Positions 36,917 through 44,451 of a stretch of 64,000 nt of DNA are shown one piece after another. Position numbers and translations under genes: made by a program. The number at the start of each line of letters is the position of its first letter. The first letter of the stretch is position 1. Source of the DNA: Flavobacterium weaverense (GTDB lineage Bacteria; Bacteroidota; Bacteroidia; Flavobacteriales; Flavobacteriaceae); contig NZ_REFH01000007.1 of the NCBI RefSeq assembly GCF_003688495.1, positions 372,001 to 436,000 of the forward strand, read 5' to 3'. The notes under the pieces were generated by a model. That model had not been told where the DNA came from. It was given only the letters and a program-made list of their open reading frames with translations, and searched no databases.

Positions 36917-37873
36917 ATGGAATTTAGAACGCAAATATCTATTCAAAAGAGCAATCAACCAATAGACTATGACTCAAAAATTGTTTCAATAGGTTCCTGT
37001 TTCGCTGTGAATATGGCGGCGAAATTAAACTATTTTAAATTTCAAAATAGTTGTAATCCTTTCGGAATTCTATTTCATCCATTAGCGATTGAGAAGTTTA
37101 TCGCTTTTGCGATTTCGGGAAAGATATTTTCTGAAATAGATATTTTTTTTCACAATGAACTTTGGCATTGTTTTGATGCGCATTCTGATCTAAGCCAGCC
37201 CAACAAACAAGAATTGTTACACTCTTTGAATACAATTTGCAAAGAAGTTAAAATGCAGTTAGAAGAAGCTTCCCATATTATTATCACATACGGTACGTCC
37301 TGGGTTTATAGCAATTTAGAAAGTAATACAGTAGTAGCAAATTGTCATAAAGTTCCGCAAAAACAGTTTGAGAAATTAATTTTATCAGCTGAAATTATTG
37401 AAAAATCTATCATTAATACGATTAGCTTGATTCAAAAAGTGAATCCAAAATGCAATCTTATTTTTACGGTGTCACCTGTGCGTCATATAAAAGACGGATT
37501 TATTGAAAATCAGTGGAGTAAATCAAATTTGTTTAGTGCAATTCACCAGGTTTTACACAACGAAAATTTTAATGAGAACAGTCGATATTTTCCTTCCTAC
37601 GAAATCATGATGGATGAACTCCGCGATTATCGATTTTATGCGCAAGATATGCTGCATCCTAATGAGGTAGCGATTGATTATATTTGGTCACAGTTTAAAA
37701 AAAGTGCAATTTCAGAGACCATTTATGACACTATGGATGATGTAGAAAATATTCAGAAAGGCTTGTTACACAGATCTTTTAATCCAGACTCAGAAAGTCA
37801 TTTGAAATTCTTAACTAAACTAAGAGAAAAAATCACTAAATTAGAGACACAATACTCATTCATGAAATTTTAA
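36917..37873 (+). CDS. GSCFA domain protein
   Basis: A 318-residue protein containing the family-defining stretch IVSIGSCFAVNMAAKL near residue 24. The Gly-Ser position fits the nucleophile block of SGNH/GDSL-like hydrolases. Further conserved-looking segments are ITYGTSWVY (about 122) and FTVSPVRHIKDGF (about 178), with the late DMLHPNEVAIDYIW carrying the Asp-x-x-His pair expected of that fold. GSCFA proteins are thought to be esterase-like, but substrates are unknown. It is followed after only 2 bp by a DUF4230 gene, so the two are co-transcribed. Confidence 0.88.
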   Translation: MEFRTQISIQKSNQPIDYDSKIVSIGSCFAVNMAAKLNYFKFQNSCNPFGILFHPLAIEKFIAFAISGKIFSEIDIFFHNELWHCFDAHSDLSQPNKQELLHSLNTICKEVKMQLEEASHIIITYGTSWVYSNLESNTVVANCHKVPQKQFEKLILSAEIIEKSIINTISLIQKVNPKCNLIFTVSPVRHIKDGFIENQWSKSNLFSAIHQVLHNENFNENSRYFPSYEIMMDELRDYRFYAQDMLHPNEVAIDYIWSQFKKSAISETIYDTMDDVENIQKGLLHRSFNPDSESHLKFLTKLREKITKLETQYSFMKF

Positions 37874-37875
37874 TT

Positions 37876-38496
37876 ATGTTAAAAAGAATACTGATACTAG
37901 TAGGAATAATTGCGGCGATATTTTTACTATTCAAATATTGCGACTTTAAAAAAGAGGATGATGCTACCACAATTGATAGTGCAGGATTAATACAACAACA
38001 GATTTTAAATGTAGGTAAGCTGATTGTTACTGAAGGGCATTTCTCTGAAGTGATTACGTATAAAAATCAGCAAAAGTATTTATTGAATATGCTTTCTTTT
38101 GAAAAGAAAGCTTTAGTTGTTGTCAATGCAGATGTCACTGTTGCTTACGACTTACGAAAAGTGAAATATGATATTGATGAACAGAACAAAATAATTACGA
38201 TTGTTTTTATACCAAAAGAAGAGATAAAAATAAATCCTGATATTAAATTTTTTGATGTAGAGCAAAGCAAGTTAAATCCTTTTACGGGTGAAGATTACAA
38301 TAAAATAAATAAATCAGTAAAAGCGAATTTAGCTAAAAAGATGGAAACTTCTACACTAAAAACTAACGCTGAGAATAGATTAATAAGTGAATTATCTAAA
38401 CTACTTATTACAACGAGTCAGTTAGGTTGGACGCTGAAATATGATGGTAAAGTGATTGAGAATGAAAAGGAATTTGGAAAGCAATTAAAGCTGTAA
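37876..38496 (+). CDS. DUF4230 membrane-anchored protein
   Basis: A 206-residue protein with one N-terminal transmembrane helix (about residues 4-20) and an extracytoplasmic domain. That domain matches DUF4230 in outline: LIVTEGHFSEVITYKN, then KKALVVVNADVTVAYDLRKVKYD, then a helical segment with AENRLISELSKLL. The function of the family is unknown. It is translationally close to the GSCFA gene (2-bp gap), which suggests they act together. Confidence 0.8.
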   Translation: MLKRILILVGIIAAIFLLFKYCDFKKEDDATTIDSAGLIQQQILNVGKLIVTEGHFSEVITYKNQQKYLLNMLSFEKKALVVVNADVTVAYDLRKVKYDIDEQNKIITIVFIPKEEIKINPDIKFFDVEQSKLNPFTGEDYNKINKSVKANLAKKMETSTLKTNAENRLISELSKLLITTSQLGWTLKYDGKVIENEKEFGKQLKL

Positions 38497-38596
38497 TCTA
38501 TTAATTTTATTTAAATATTATTGAAGCGATTTACAGAACGTTTATTGAGCTACTGTAATTCAAAAATAAAAGTGTTTTATTTATTCTATAAAATAA

Positions 38597-38645
38597 AACC
38601 GCAGATTGAAGGATTGTTTAAAATCTGTGAATCTGCGGTTTGTTT
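38597..38645. terminator. Bidirectional terminator
   Basis: AAAACCGCAGATT and AATCTGCGGTTT pair across a loop of about 20 bases that can itself form a small inner hairpin. It sits between convergent DUF4230 and phenylalanine hydroxylase genes. Confidence 0.85.
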
Positions 38646-38668
38646 TATTTAAGCTAATATTCTATAGA

Positions 38669-40426
38669 TTAATGTGTAACAGCTTTAAAAATTAAATCCA
38701 TCCCACCGTTGATTAAATGTGCTATTTCTGGTCTTCTTTGCATTAAGTTTTCTAGATAATTTACGACTTCTTCTAATAGTTGCGGTTCATTTCTATCATT
38801 TAATAATTCTGCAATTTCAACTGACAATAGCCAATCTTTAGGATGATTATCTTTTAATTTTTTGAAAACAGGAACTAATGAAGATGTCGTGTCTTTCGAT
38901 TCACGAATCATTCTCACTGTTTGATATAAAACTTCTAAATCATCACGTTCTGCACTTTGTTGTGCCTTGATAGTTTTGCTTGAGGGAACGTGCGAAATCA
39001 AATCAAAACTATTTGCATCACCTGGGCCAGAAAAAGCCGAAATTACTTTTTTACCTACAGCCATATCATAAATTCCCCATTCTGGTTGAAATAAAATTGT
39101 TTCACCATGTGTAATGGTACAATTTTTAAAACTGATTAAAATAATTTCTCCATGTAGATTTCTAGAACCTGTGATGATCTCACCTTTAACCGTTATATCT
39201 CCGTCAAACTCTAAGGTTACAGTTTTGTTTTCTGTTATTGAGTAAGCGCTCAAATCTCTTGGACTCATATCTTCAATCGCAAGATTAATTCCTTTTAGCT
39301 TCCCTATAGGACTTCCAAAACCGTCTACATGTTTAATCGTTCCATGACCAACTAATTCTTTCTCTCTGTAAGACAAGGCTGTTTTGCCTGTGGTTTGAAT
39401 GTAAACCGGCTTTCCCTGAGATTCGATAACATTGGTAAAAACTCCTGAGATTTGAATTCCGGTACTTAATTCAATTGTTCCTAAAGCACTTGACTGTATC
39501 AATTTATTGATTCCTGATAAACCTCCAGTGCGCAAAGCCATTTTATTAGCAAATTCCTCTAGAATTAAACTTAAAAAAGCAAAATCTGGGGTTACATATA
39601 GTTGAGGTTGCAATTGCGTAATGTCAAAACTCTGATTTGCTGCCGAGATATCGTATGGAATTTTCCTTACTTTTTCTGTCATGCAGTGTGCGCTTTCTCC
39701 AATAGAAGATAGTAAACCAGCTCCATAAATTTTTGGATTATCAACGGTACCAATTAAACCGTATTCAACAGTCCACCAATGCAAGTTTCTAATTTGTGCC
39801 ATTTCAGACAACTCGCCCATATTATTTTGTAAATCTTCAACCGCTTTTTCAGCAGCGTCAATATCACTTTGAGACGTACCTTCAGCTTCTTTCAAAATAG
39901 AAAGCAAACGGATTGCTTCATACATTTCGTAATCCTTATGTGAAGAAATGGCTTTACATCCTATTTCGCCAAAACGACGCAAGTATTCTGCATATTCTGG
40001 ATTAGCAATTATTGGCGCGTGACCTGCACCTTCATGAATAATATCTGGAGCAGGAGTGTATTCTATATGTTCGAGCTGACGAATATCTGATGCAATAACC
40101 AGTACGTTATATGCTTGAAATTCCATAAAAGCATTAGGCGGAATAAATCCATCGACAGCAACTGCAGCCCAACCTATTTCTGTAAGAATACGGTTCATTC
40201 CATACATACTAGGAATATTGTCGACTTCAATTCCTGTTTTCTTAAGGCCTTCGAGGTATGAATTGTGCGCTACTTTTGATAAATAATTCACATTTTTACG
40301 CATCACATATCTCCACACTGCTTGGTTTATTGGTGTGTAATCATTGTAATCTTGTGGCTTGATAAATTGCTGTAAATGCTTTGGCAATCGGTCTAATAAT
40401 GGATTACTTTCTATAATTGAGTTCAT
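38669..40426 (-). CDS. phhA: Aromatic amino acid (phenylalanine) hydroxylase, long form
   Basis: A 585-residue protein. The catalytic part lies in the first 330 residues: PDIIHEGAGHAPIIANPEYAEYLRRFGEIG provides the two histidines of the iron site at about 130-135, and LHWWTVEYGLIG at about 215 carries the likely glutamate ligand. It would convert phenylalanine to tyrosine using tetrahydrobiopterin. The remaining 250 residues are not part of the usual bacterial enzyme (about 260-300 residues) and hold a beta-rich then helical extension. The partner dehydratase gene is at 12247. A TAnnTTTG element (TACTTTTG, 40450-40457) lies about 25 bp upstream. Confidence 0.9.
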   Translation of the reverse strand: MNSIIESNPLLDRLPKHLQQFIKPQDYNDYTPINQAVWRYVMRKNVNYLSKVAHNSYLEGLKKTGIEVDNIPSMYGMNRILTEIGWAAVAVDGFIPPNAFMEFQAYNVLVIASDIRQLEHIEYTPAPDIIHEGAGHAPIIANPEYAEYLRRFGEIGCKAISSHKDYEMYEAIRLLSILKEAEGTSQSDIDAAEKAVEDLQNNMGELSEMAQIRNLHWWTVEYGLIGTVDNPKIYGAGLLSSIGESAHCMTEKVRKIPYDISAANQSFDITQLQPQLYVTPDFAFLSLILEEFANKMALRTGGLSGINKLIQSSALGTIELSTGIQISGVFTNVIESQGKPVYIQTTGKTALSYREKELVGHGTIKHVDGFGSPIGKLKGINLAIEDMSPRDLSAYSITENKTVTLEFDGDITVKGEIITGSRNLHGEIILISFKNCTITHGETILFQPEWGIYDMAVGKKVISAFSGPGDANSFDLISHVPSSKTIKAQQSAERDDLEVLYQTVRMIRESKDTTSSLVPVFKKLKDNHPKDWLLSVEIAELLNDRNEPQLLEEVVNYLENLMQRRPEIAHLINGGMDLIFKAVTH

Positions 40427-40449
40427 ATCGAAAACGTTGTAGTATTTAG

Positions 40450-40457
40450 CAAAAGTA
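40450..40457 (-). promoter_or_regulatory. -7 promoter element for phhA
   Basis: TACTTTTG on the minus strand fits TAnnTTTG and lies about 24 bp upstream of the start codon. The -33 position would fall in the end block of repeat copy C, so no separate -33 element is seen. Confidence 0.5.
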
Positions 40458-40466
40458 CAACTTTAA

Positions 40467-40608
40467 GGAGCTATTTCCAGCTATGCGCTACAAGATTTTA
40501 CAAAAAAAGATATTTTTGTAAGCCCTAAAAAGAGCTTCCTAAGGTCGCTTTTTTACGTCAACAAAAAATTTCTTTTTTTGTAAAATGCTTTCCACTTCTA
40601 TCTGGGCT
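40467..40608 (-). repeat. Dispersed intergenic repeat, copy C
   Basis: On the minus strand: AGCCCAGATAGAAGTGGAAAG, a central AAGCGACCTTAGGAAGCTC, and the end GTAGCGCATAGCTGGAAATA then GCTCC. The connecting stretches contain T/A-rich inverted sequences (TTTTACAAAAAAAG and CTTTTTTTGTAAAA) that could pair. It lies upstream of phhA. Confidence 0.85.
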
Positions 40609-40797
40609 AGGGAAATACTAAATTAGTTTATAGCAGATAAATTGATTTCTTTAACAATTTTACTAAGTCATTGCAGGGAACTACGCAATCACAATTAGTT
40701 GTATATTATTTTATTAATACTTTTCTCGATGGTAAATTTGTAGATAAATTTTTTAGAACGAAGTAAGATAAAGCCAGTTTAATGTGTTGGATAAAAA
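40609..40797. other. Rest of the spacer between phhA and the phytase-like gene
   Basis: Together with repeat copy C this gap is 371 bp. The part to the right of the repeat is AT-rich, and I see no gene or clear signal in it. Confidence 0.6.
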
Positions 40798-41931
40798 CTA
40801 CTCGATTACTTCAAATAGCAAAACTTGAGTTTTTTGCGTTGGTGAAAAATTGTTGTCCGAAATAAAAATCAAGGAGCGATTGCCATTTGCTAATTTTGGA
40901 CCAAAAGTCAGACCTTCGATATTATCTGTAAATATTCCTAAATCATCCATAATTAGAATCAATTTTTTGGTTGCTAAATCAATTTTATCTTGCTGTAGAG
41001 ATTCGTAATTCTGTACATTAGTAGCTTTGCTGAAATCAGATAAAAAAACTTTAATTGTACACGCCTGGGTTCCGGTCGAGTAGGAGCGCTCTAGAACAAA
41101 TAACTGTTTGTTTTTATAATATTGAATAGCGGCTACGCCGTTTACTGCAAAAGATCCTTTAGGGTTAGGTTCGTGTGCAATAGGCTCTAGCTTATATCCG
41201 TATTGTGAAGTGTTTTTCTTTGTTTTTAAATCAAATTGATAAAAACGAATTAATCCACCTGCAGCTGTACTTGCTTGATTTCCATCTTCAAATAGTGGTT
41301 CCTCTAAACTAGTGTATATCGTTTTGTAATTTTTATCAAAAGTAATTCCTTCAAGAGTTCCGTTATTCCGAGGTCCTTTCTGTTCTTGCTTCATTTCTAA
41401 GTTAGACGGCAAATTAAACTGATCTATAAAATTTCCTTTTAAATCTATATTTGTAATAGACGGATTTTGCAATACAGTTTTCGCGCCATTAATTACTCTT
41501 GCGCCTTCACTACTCCAAACTAAAGATTTTGTTTTAGGATTATAACGGATATCTTCTGGATCTGCAGAAGTTTGAGGGTTAGTGATCCAACTCCCAAATA
41601 TGTTTCCACTTTGATTTTTTAAAGTGTTAGCCTCTTGAAAAGTTATTGATTTTAATTGGTCGTCAGTAATATCAATCTTTGCGGTGTAAAATCTGGAAAG
41701 ATTTTCCTGCGATCTTTCATCACAGATAATATAATAAATGTCTTGTTTTTTATCGTAATCAATACCAGAAAGTCCACCTATTTTGGTATTCTTAAATTCT
41801 TGATTATAAGGAATTTCTATCGCATTAATAAACTTTAATTGAGGTAAGAAATCTTTTTGTCCAACCTGCTGCATATTAGAACAAGAAACAAATAAAACAA
41901 TTGAAAGAAGTCCAAGTATAAATTTATGCAT
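40798..41931 (-). CDS. Esterase-like phytase-family lipoprotein
   Basis: A 377-residue lipoprotein (signal peptide MHKFILGLLSIVLFVSC). The body resembles the phytase-like esterase family (PF13449 type): IGGLSGIDYDKKQDIYYIICDERS, ADPEDIRYNPKTKSLVWSSEGAR, GTLEGITFDKNYKTIYTSLEEP and DNIEGLTFGPKLANGNRSLIFISDNNF. The repeated D/E-rich loops suggest a calcium-dependent propeller. Substrate and activity are unproven in this branch. It starts 24 bp after the truncated haemoglobin gene on the same strand. Confidence 0.85.
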   Translation of the reverse strand: MHKFILGLLSIVLFVSCSNMQQVGQKDFLPQLKFINAIEIPYNQEFKNTKIGGLSGIDYDKKQDIYYIICDERSQENLSRFYTAKIDITDDQLKSITFQEANTLKNQSGNIFGSWITNPQTSADPEDIRYNPKTKSLVWSSEGARVINGAKTVLQNPSITNIDLKGNFIDQFNLPSNLEMKQEQKGPRNNGTLEGITFDKNYKTIYTSLEEPLFEDGNQASTAAGGLIRFYQFDLKTKKNTSQYGYKLEPIAHEPNPKGSFAVNGVAAIQYYKNKQLFVLERSYSTGTQACTIKVFLSDFSKATNVQNYESLQQDKIDLATKKLILIMDDLGIFTDNIEGLTFGPKLANGNRSLIFISDNNFSPTQKTQVLLFEVIE

Positions 41932-41955
41932 GACACCTGCTTTTTAAATAATTAA

Positions 41956-42354
41956 TCATTGATGTGGATTCTGTTTAGCCGCATTACGGAAATATTCAAT
42001 TTTATAGTTGAACATTTCAGCCATGTTTTTTGCTCTAAATTTAGCTTCATCAGCTACTGGTCCTAAAAATAAGTTATCTGTAGTTTCTGTAAAAATTTCC
42101 ATCCAACGTTCGAAATGTTCTTTCGCGACAGGTAATTGTTTGTGCGGTGGAAACGGGCTTCCAGAATAAGAATGTACCTCTAGCAATATTGTTTGCCAAA
42201 AATGATACATTTTCTCTAAATGTTCAGGCCAGCCATTACCTATTTTTTCATTAAAAATTGGTCCGATAAAGGTGTCTTTTTGAACCGTCGAATAAAAAGT
42301 ATCAACAAGTAATTTTATGTCGTCAAGATTTGTGATATCTGTAAGTGTAGTCAT
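41956..42354 (-). CDS. Group III truncated haemoglobin
   Basis: About 132 residues from the ATG at 42354 (MTTLTDITNLDDIKLLVDTFY); the frame extends further but that would overlap ilvA. The helices fit a 2-on-2 globin: FWQTILLEVHSYSGSPFPPHKQLPVAKEHFERWMEIF, in which the His of AKEHFERW is the expected proximal heme ligand. Group III members lack the glycine motifs of groups I and II and have no settled role; redox or nitric-oxide-related roles are proposed for the class. It follows ilvA by 58 bp. Confidence 0.88.
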   Translation of the reverse strand: MTTLTDITNLDDIKLLVDTFYSTVQKDTFIGPIFNEKIGNGWPEHLEKMYHFWQTILLEVHSYSGSPFPPHKQLPVAKEHFERWMEIFTETTDNLFLGPVADEAKFRAKNMAEMFNYKIEYFRNAAKQNPHQ

Positions 42355-42412
42355 AGTTGTTTGAAATAAACTGAGGCAAAGGTACTCGTTATATAAAGAA
42401 AGCGAAGTTCTT

Positions 42413-43657
42413 TCATCCAATTAATTGTGTGAACAAATCTTGTTTCTCATTGAGATATTTAAATTCAAATCCTTTATCATTCATTTTATTTTTGATAGCT
42501 ACCAGATCATTTTTATTTTTTAATTCTAGACCGACAACAGCGGGACCAACTTCTCTGCTGTTCTTTTTCGTGAATTGGAAATAGGTGATATCATCATCTG
42601 GCCCCAATATGTCATTTACAAATTCCTTCAAAGATCCTGGACGTTGAGGAAATTGAATCATAAAATAATGCATTAGTTCTTCGTATAATAAAGATCGTTC
42701 TTTTATTTCGGCGGTGCGTTCAATGTCATTATTACTTCCACTAACGATACAAACAACATTTTTACCTTTTATCTCATCTTTATAAAAATCGAGCGCTGCA
42801 ATTGTTAATGCTCCAGCAGGCTCAACAACCATGGCTTCTTCATTATACAAACGTAAAATCGTGGTGCACACTTTACCTTCCGGAACTAAGATAATAGCAT
42901 CTAAATTTCTTTGACAAATTTCAAAAGTTAAATTGCCAACTTGTTTTACTGCAGCTCCATCTACAAACTTATCAATGCTTTCAAGTGGCGTGTTTTTACC
43001 TGTCGCGATAGCAGTTTGCATCGCGGGCGCTCCTTGTGGTTCAACGCCTATAATTTTTGTATTGGGACTTAATTCTTTAAACACTTCTGAAAGTCCTGCT
43101 GAAAGTCCGCCGCCGCCAATGGGTACAAATACATAGTCGATGTGCTCCTTACAGTTTTCTAAAATCTCTAATCCCACGGTTCCTTGTCCCGCAATTACCT
43201 TTAAATCGTCAAATGGATGAACAAAAATAATATTGCTTGCAGTAGCATCATCTGCTGCTTTTGCATAAGCATCATCAAAAGTGTCTCCGATTAAAACTAT
43301 TTCTACAAACGACTTTCCAAATAATTGAACTTGTTTTACTTTTTGCTTTGGTGTTGTTTTTGGCATATAGATTTTGCCTTGTATCTGCAGTAGATTACAT
43401 GAATAAGCAACACCTTGGGCATGATTTCCAGCGCTAGCACAAATAACACCTTGCGCTTTTTCTTGAGGAGTTAGAGTGCTCATTTTGTTATAAGCACCTC
43501 TTATTTTATAAGACCTTACAACTTGGAGATCTTCTCTTTTTAATAATATTGTAGCATCAAATTCTTCTGAAAGATTAAAATTCTTAGTTAAAGGTGTTGA
43601 AGTAACCACTCCTTCTAATTGTTTTTTTGCGAGCACTACTTGTTCGTACATTTTCAT
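42413..43657 (-). CDS. ilvA: Threonine ammonia-lyase
   Basis: A 414-residue PLP enzyme with the lysine in VRSYKIRGAYNKM (about residue 48) and the phosphate-binding glycine loop GGGGLSAGL. The C-terminal part contains one ACT-like regulatory domain (HYFMIQFPQRPGSLKEFVNDIL), as in the shorter bacterial forms. It makes 2-oxobutanoate, the first step towards isoleucine. Regulation is suggested by the sequence upstream: an isoleucine-rich leader peptide and an intrinsic terminator directly before the gene. Neighbouring genes are not branched-chain synthesis genes. Confidence 0.95.
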   Translation of the reverse strand: MKMYEQVVLAKKQLEGVVTSTPLTKNFNLSEEFDATILLKREDLQVVRSYKIRGAYNKMSTLTPQEKAQGVICASAGNHAQGVAYSCNLLQIQGKIYMPKTTPKQKVKQVQLFGKSFVEIVLIGDTFDDAYAKAADDATASNIIFVHPFDDLKVIAGQGTVGLEILENCKEHIDYVFVPIGGGGLSAGLSEVFKELSPNTKIIGVEPQGAPAMQTAIATGKNTPLESIDKFVDGAAVKQVGNLTFEICQRNLDAIILVPEGKVCTTILRLYNEEAMVVEPAGALTIAALDFYKDEIKGKNVVCIVSGSNNDIERTAEIKERSLLYEELMHYFMIQFPQRPGSLKEFVNDILGPDDDITYFQFTKKNSREVGPAVVGLELKNKNDLVAIKNKMNDKGFEFKYLNEKQDLFTQLIG

Positions 43658-43674
43658 ATTCTAATTTTTTAAGC

Positions 43675-43706
43675 ATAAAAAAACCTCCCGAAGAAGGGAG
43701 GTTTTG
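43675..43706 (-). terminator. Leader terminator upstream of ilvA
   Basis: On the minus strand AAAACCTCCC, six loop bases and GGGAGGTTTTTTTAT form a strong intrinsic terminator that ends about 18 nt before the ilvA start codon. It lies after the leader peptide on the same transcript, so it is placed as an attenuator rather than as the end of an upstream gene. Confidence 0.85.
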
Positions 43707-43746
43707 ATAAAATTATTTTTTTACTAATTTATATAACGCTCCTATA

Positions 43747-43803
43747 TTATTGTCGAATAATAATAATAATGATAGCGAAAATAATAGTTAGTGGATTTCT
43801 CAT
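43747..43803 (-). CDS. Probable ilvA leader peptide, 18 residues
   Basis: The reading frame is MRNPLTIIFAIIIIIIRQ followed by TAA. Eight of 18 residues are isoleucine, including six in a row, mostly ATT codons. The frame is too short for ordinary gene calling. The stop is 41 nt before the leader terminator. A promoter element TACATTTG lies about 18 nt upstream. The layout (promoter, Ile-rich peptide, terminator, ilvA) is that of ribosome-mediated attenuation, in which shortage of charged tRNA-Ile stalls the ribosome and prevents the terminator. Confidence 0.75.
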   Translation of the reverse strand: MRNPLTIIFAIIIIIIRQ

Positions 43804-43820
43804 CTTAGATGTTTCAACTA

Positions 43821-43828
43821 CAAATGTA
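43821..43828 (-). promoter_or_regulatory. -7 promoter element for the ilvA leader
   Basis: TACATTTG on the minus strand matches TAnnTTTG. Transcription would start only about 10 nt before the leader ATG. A -33 motif is weak (an AT-rich stretch near 43850). Confidence 0.65.
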
Positions 43829-43858
43829 TCGAAAAATTACATTAGAGAATAAAATTTC

Positions 43859-44401
43859 TTATTTTTTCATTTCAGAAGGTGGAAATTGCTCTAGAATTTT
43901 AGTTACAAATTCATTGATTACTTTCTCTTTTTCATTTCTATTATTAGTTAGATAACCAATTCCTTCACCTTGCCAAACTAATTCTTTTTTCTTAGCATCA
44001 ATTAAATCAATATATAGGGTTCCTTCAGTTGATGAGCTTATAGTACTGCTTCTTCCACCCCATAAGTAGGGATTCCATCCGTATCCCCAACCATAACCAA
44101 ATCCAGAACTATATTGATTAACATCAATTTTTTCACGTTCTTTAGTAAATACATTGATCAGTAAGTCTGGATTTTCACTTTTTGTCATTCCTTTTTTACT
44201 GAGCTCAGCATCAATTGCGTACAGAATTCTTTTTTTGTCCAATTCGGAAATTTCGATTTTATCAATTCCCTTTTTATGAAAAGCATAAGTTTTGTATTGA
44301 TTAAAATCGACTTTATTATCATAATCTGAATATACTTTCACAGAACTGCACGATGCAAATGCTAAAAGTAGAAATACGGGTAGAAGTTTTATTGCTTTCA
44401 T
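43859..44401 (-). CDS. DUF4136 lipoprotein
   Basis: A 180-residue lipoprotein (lipobox FASC, signal peptide MKAIKLLPVFLLLAFASC). The DUF4136 domain is recognisable from VYSDYDNKVDFNQYKTYAFHKKG, NPDLLINVFTKEREKID and GTLYIDLIDAKKKELVWQGEGIG. A Gly/Trp/Tyr-rich turn (SSGFGYGWGYGWNPYLWGG) interrupts it, as is usual in this group. The function is unknown; the protein is outer-membrane or periplasmic. It starts 50 bp after the hutU stop, so it may share its transcript. Confidence 0.85.
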   Translation of the reverse strand: MKAIKLLPVFLLLAFASCSSVKVYSDYDNKVDFNQYKTYAFHKKGIDKIEISELDKKRILYAIDAELSKKGMTKSENPDLLINVFTKEREKIDVNQYSSGFGYGWGYGWNPYLWGGRSSTISSSTEGTLYIDLIDAKKKELVWQGEGIGYLTNNRNEKEKVINEFVTKILEQFPPSEMKK

Positions 44402-44451
44402 AATATATTTATTTGGTTACTAGTTATGTATTAAAGATATGTTTATAATTT

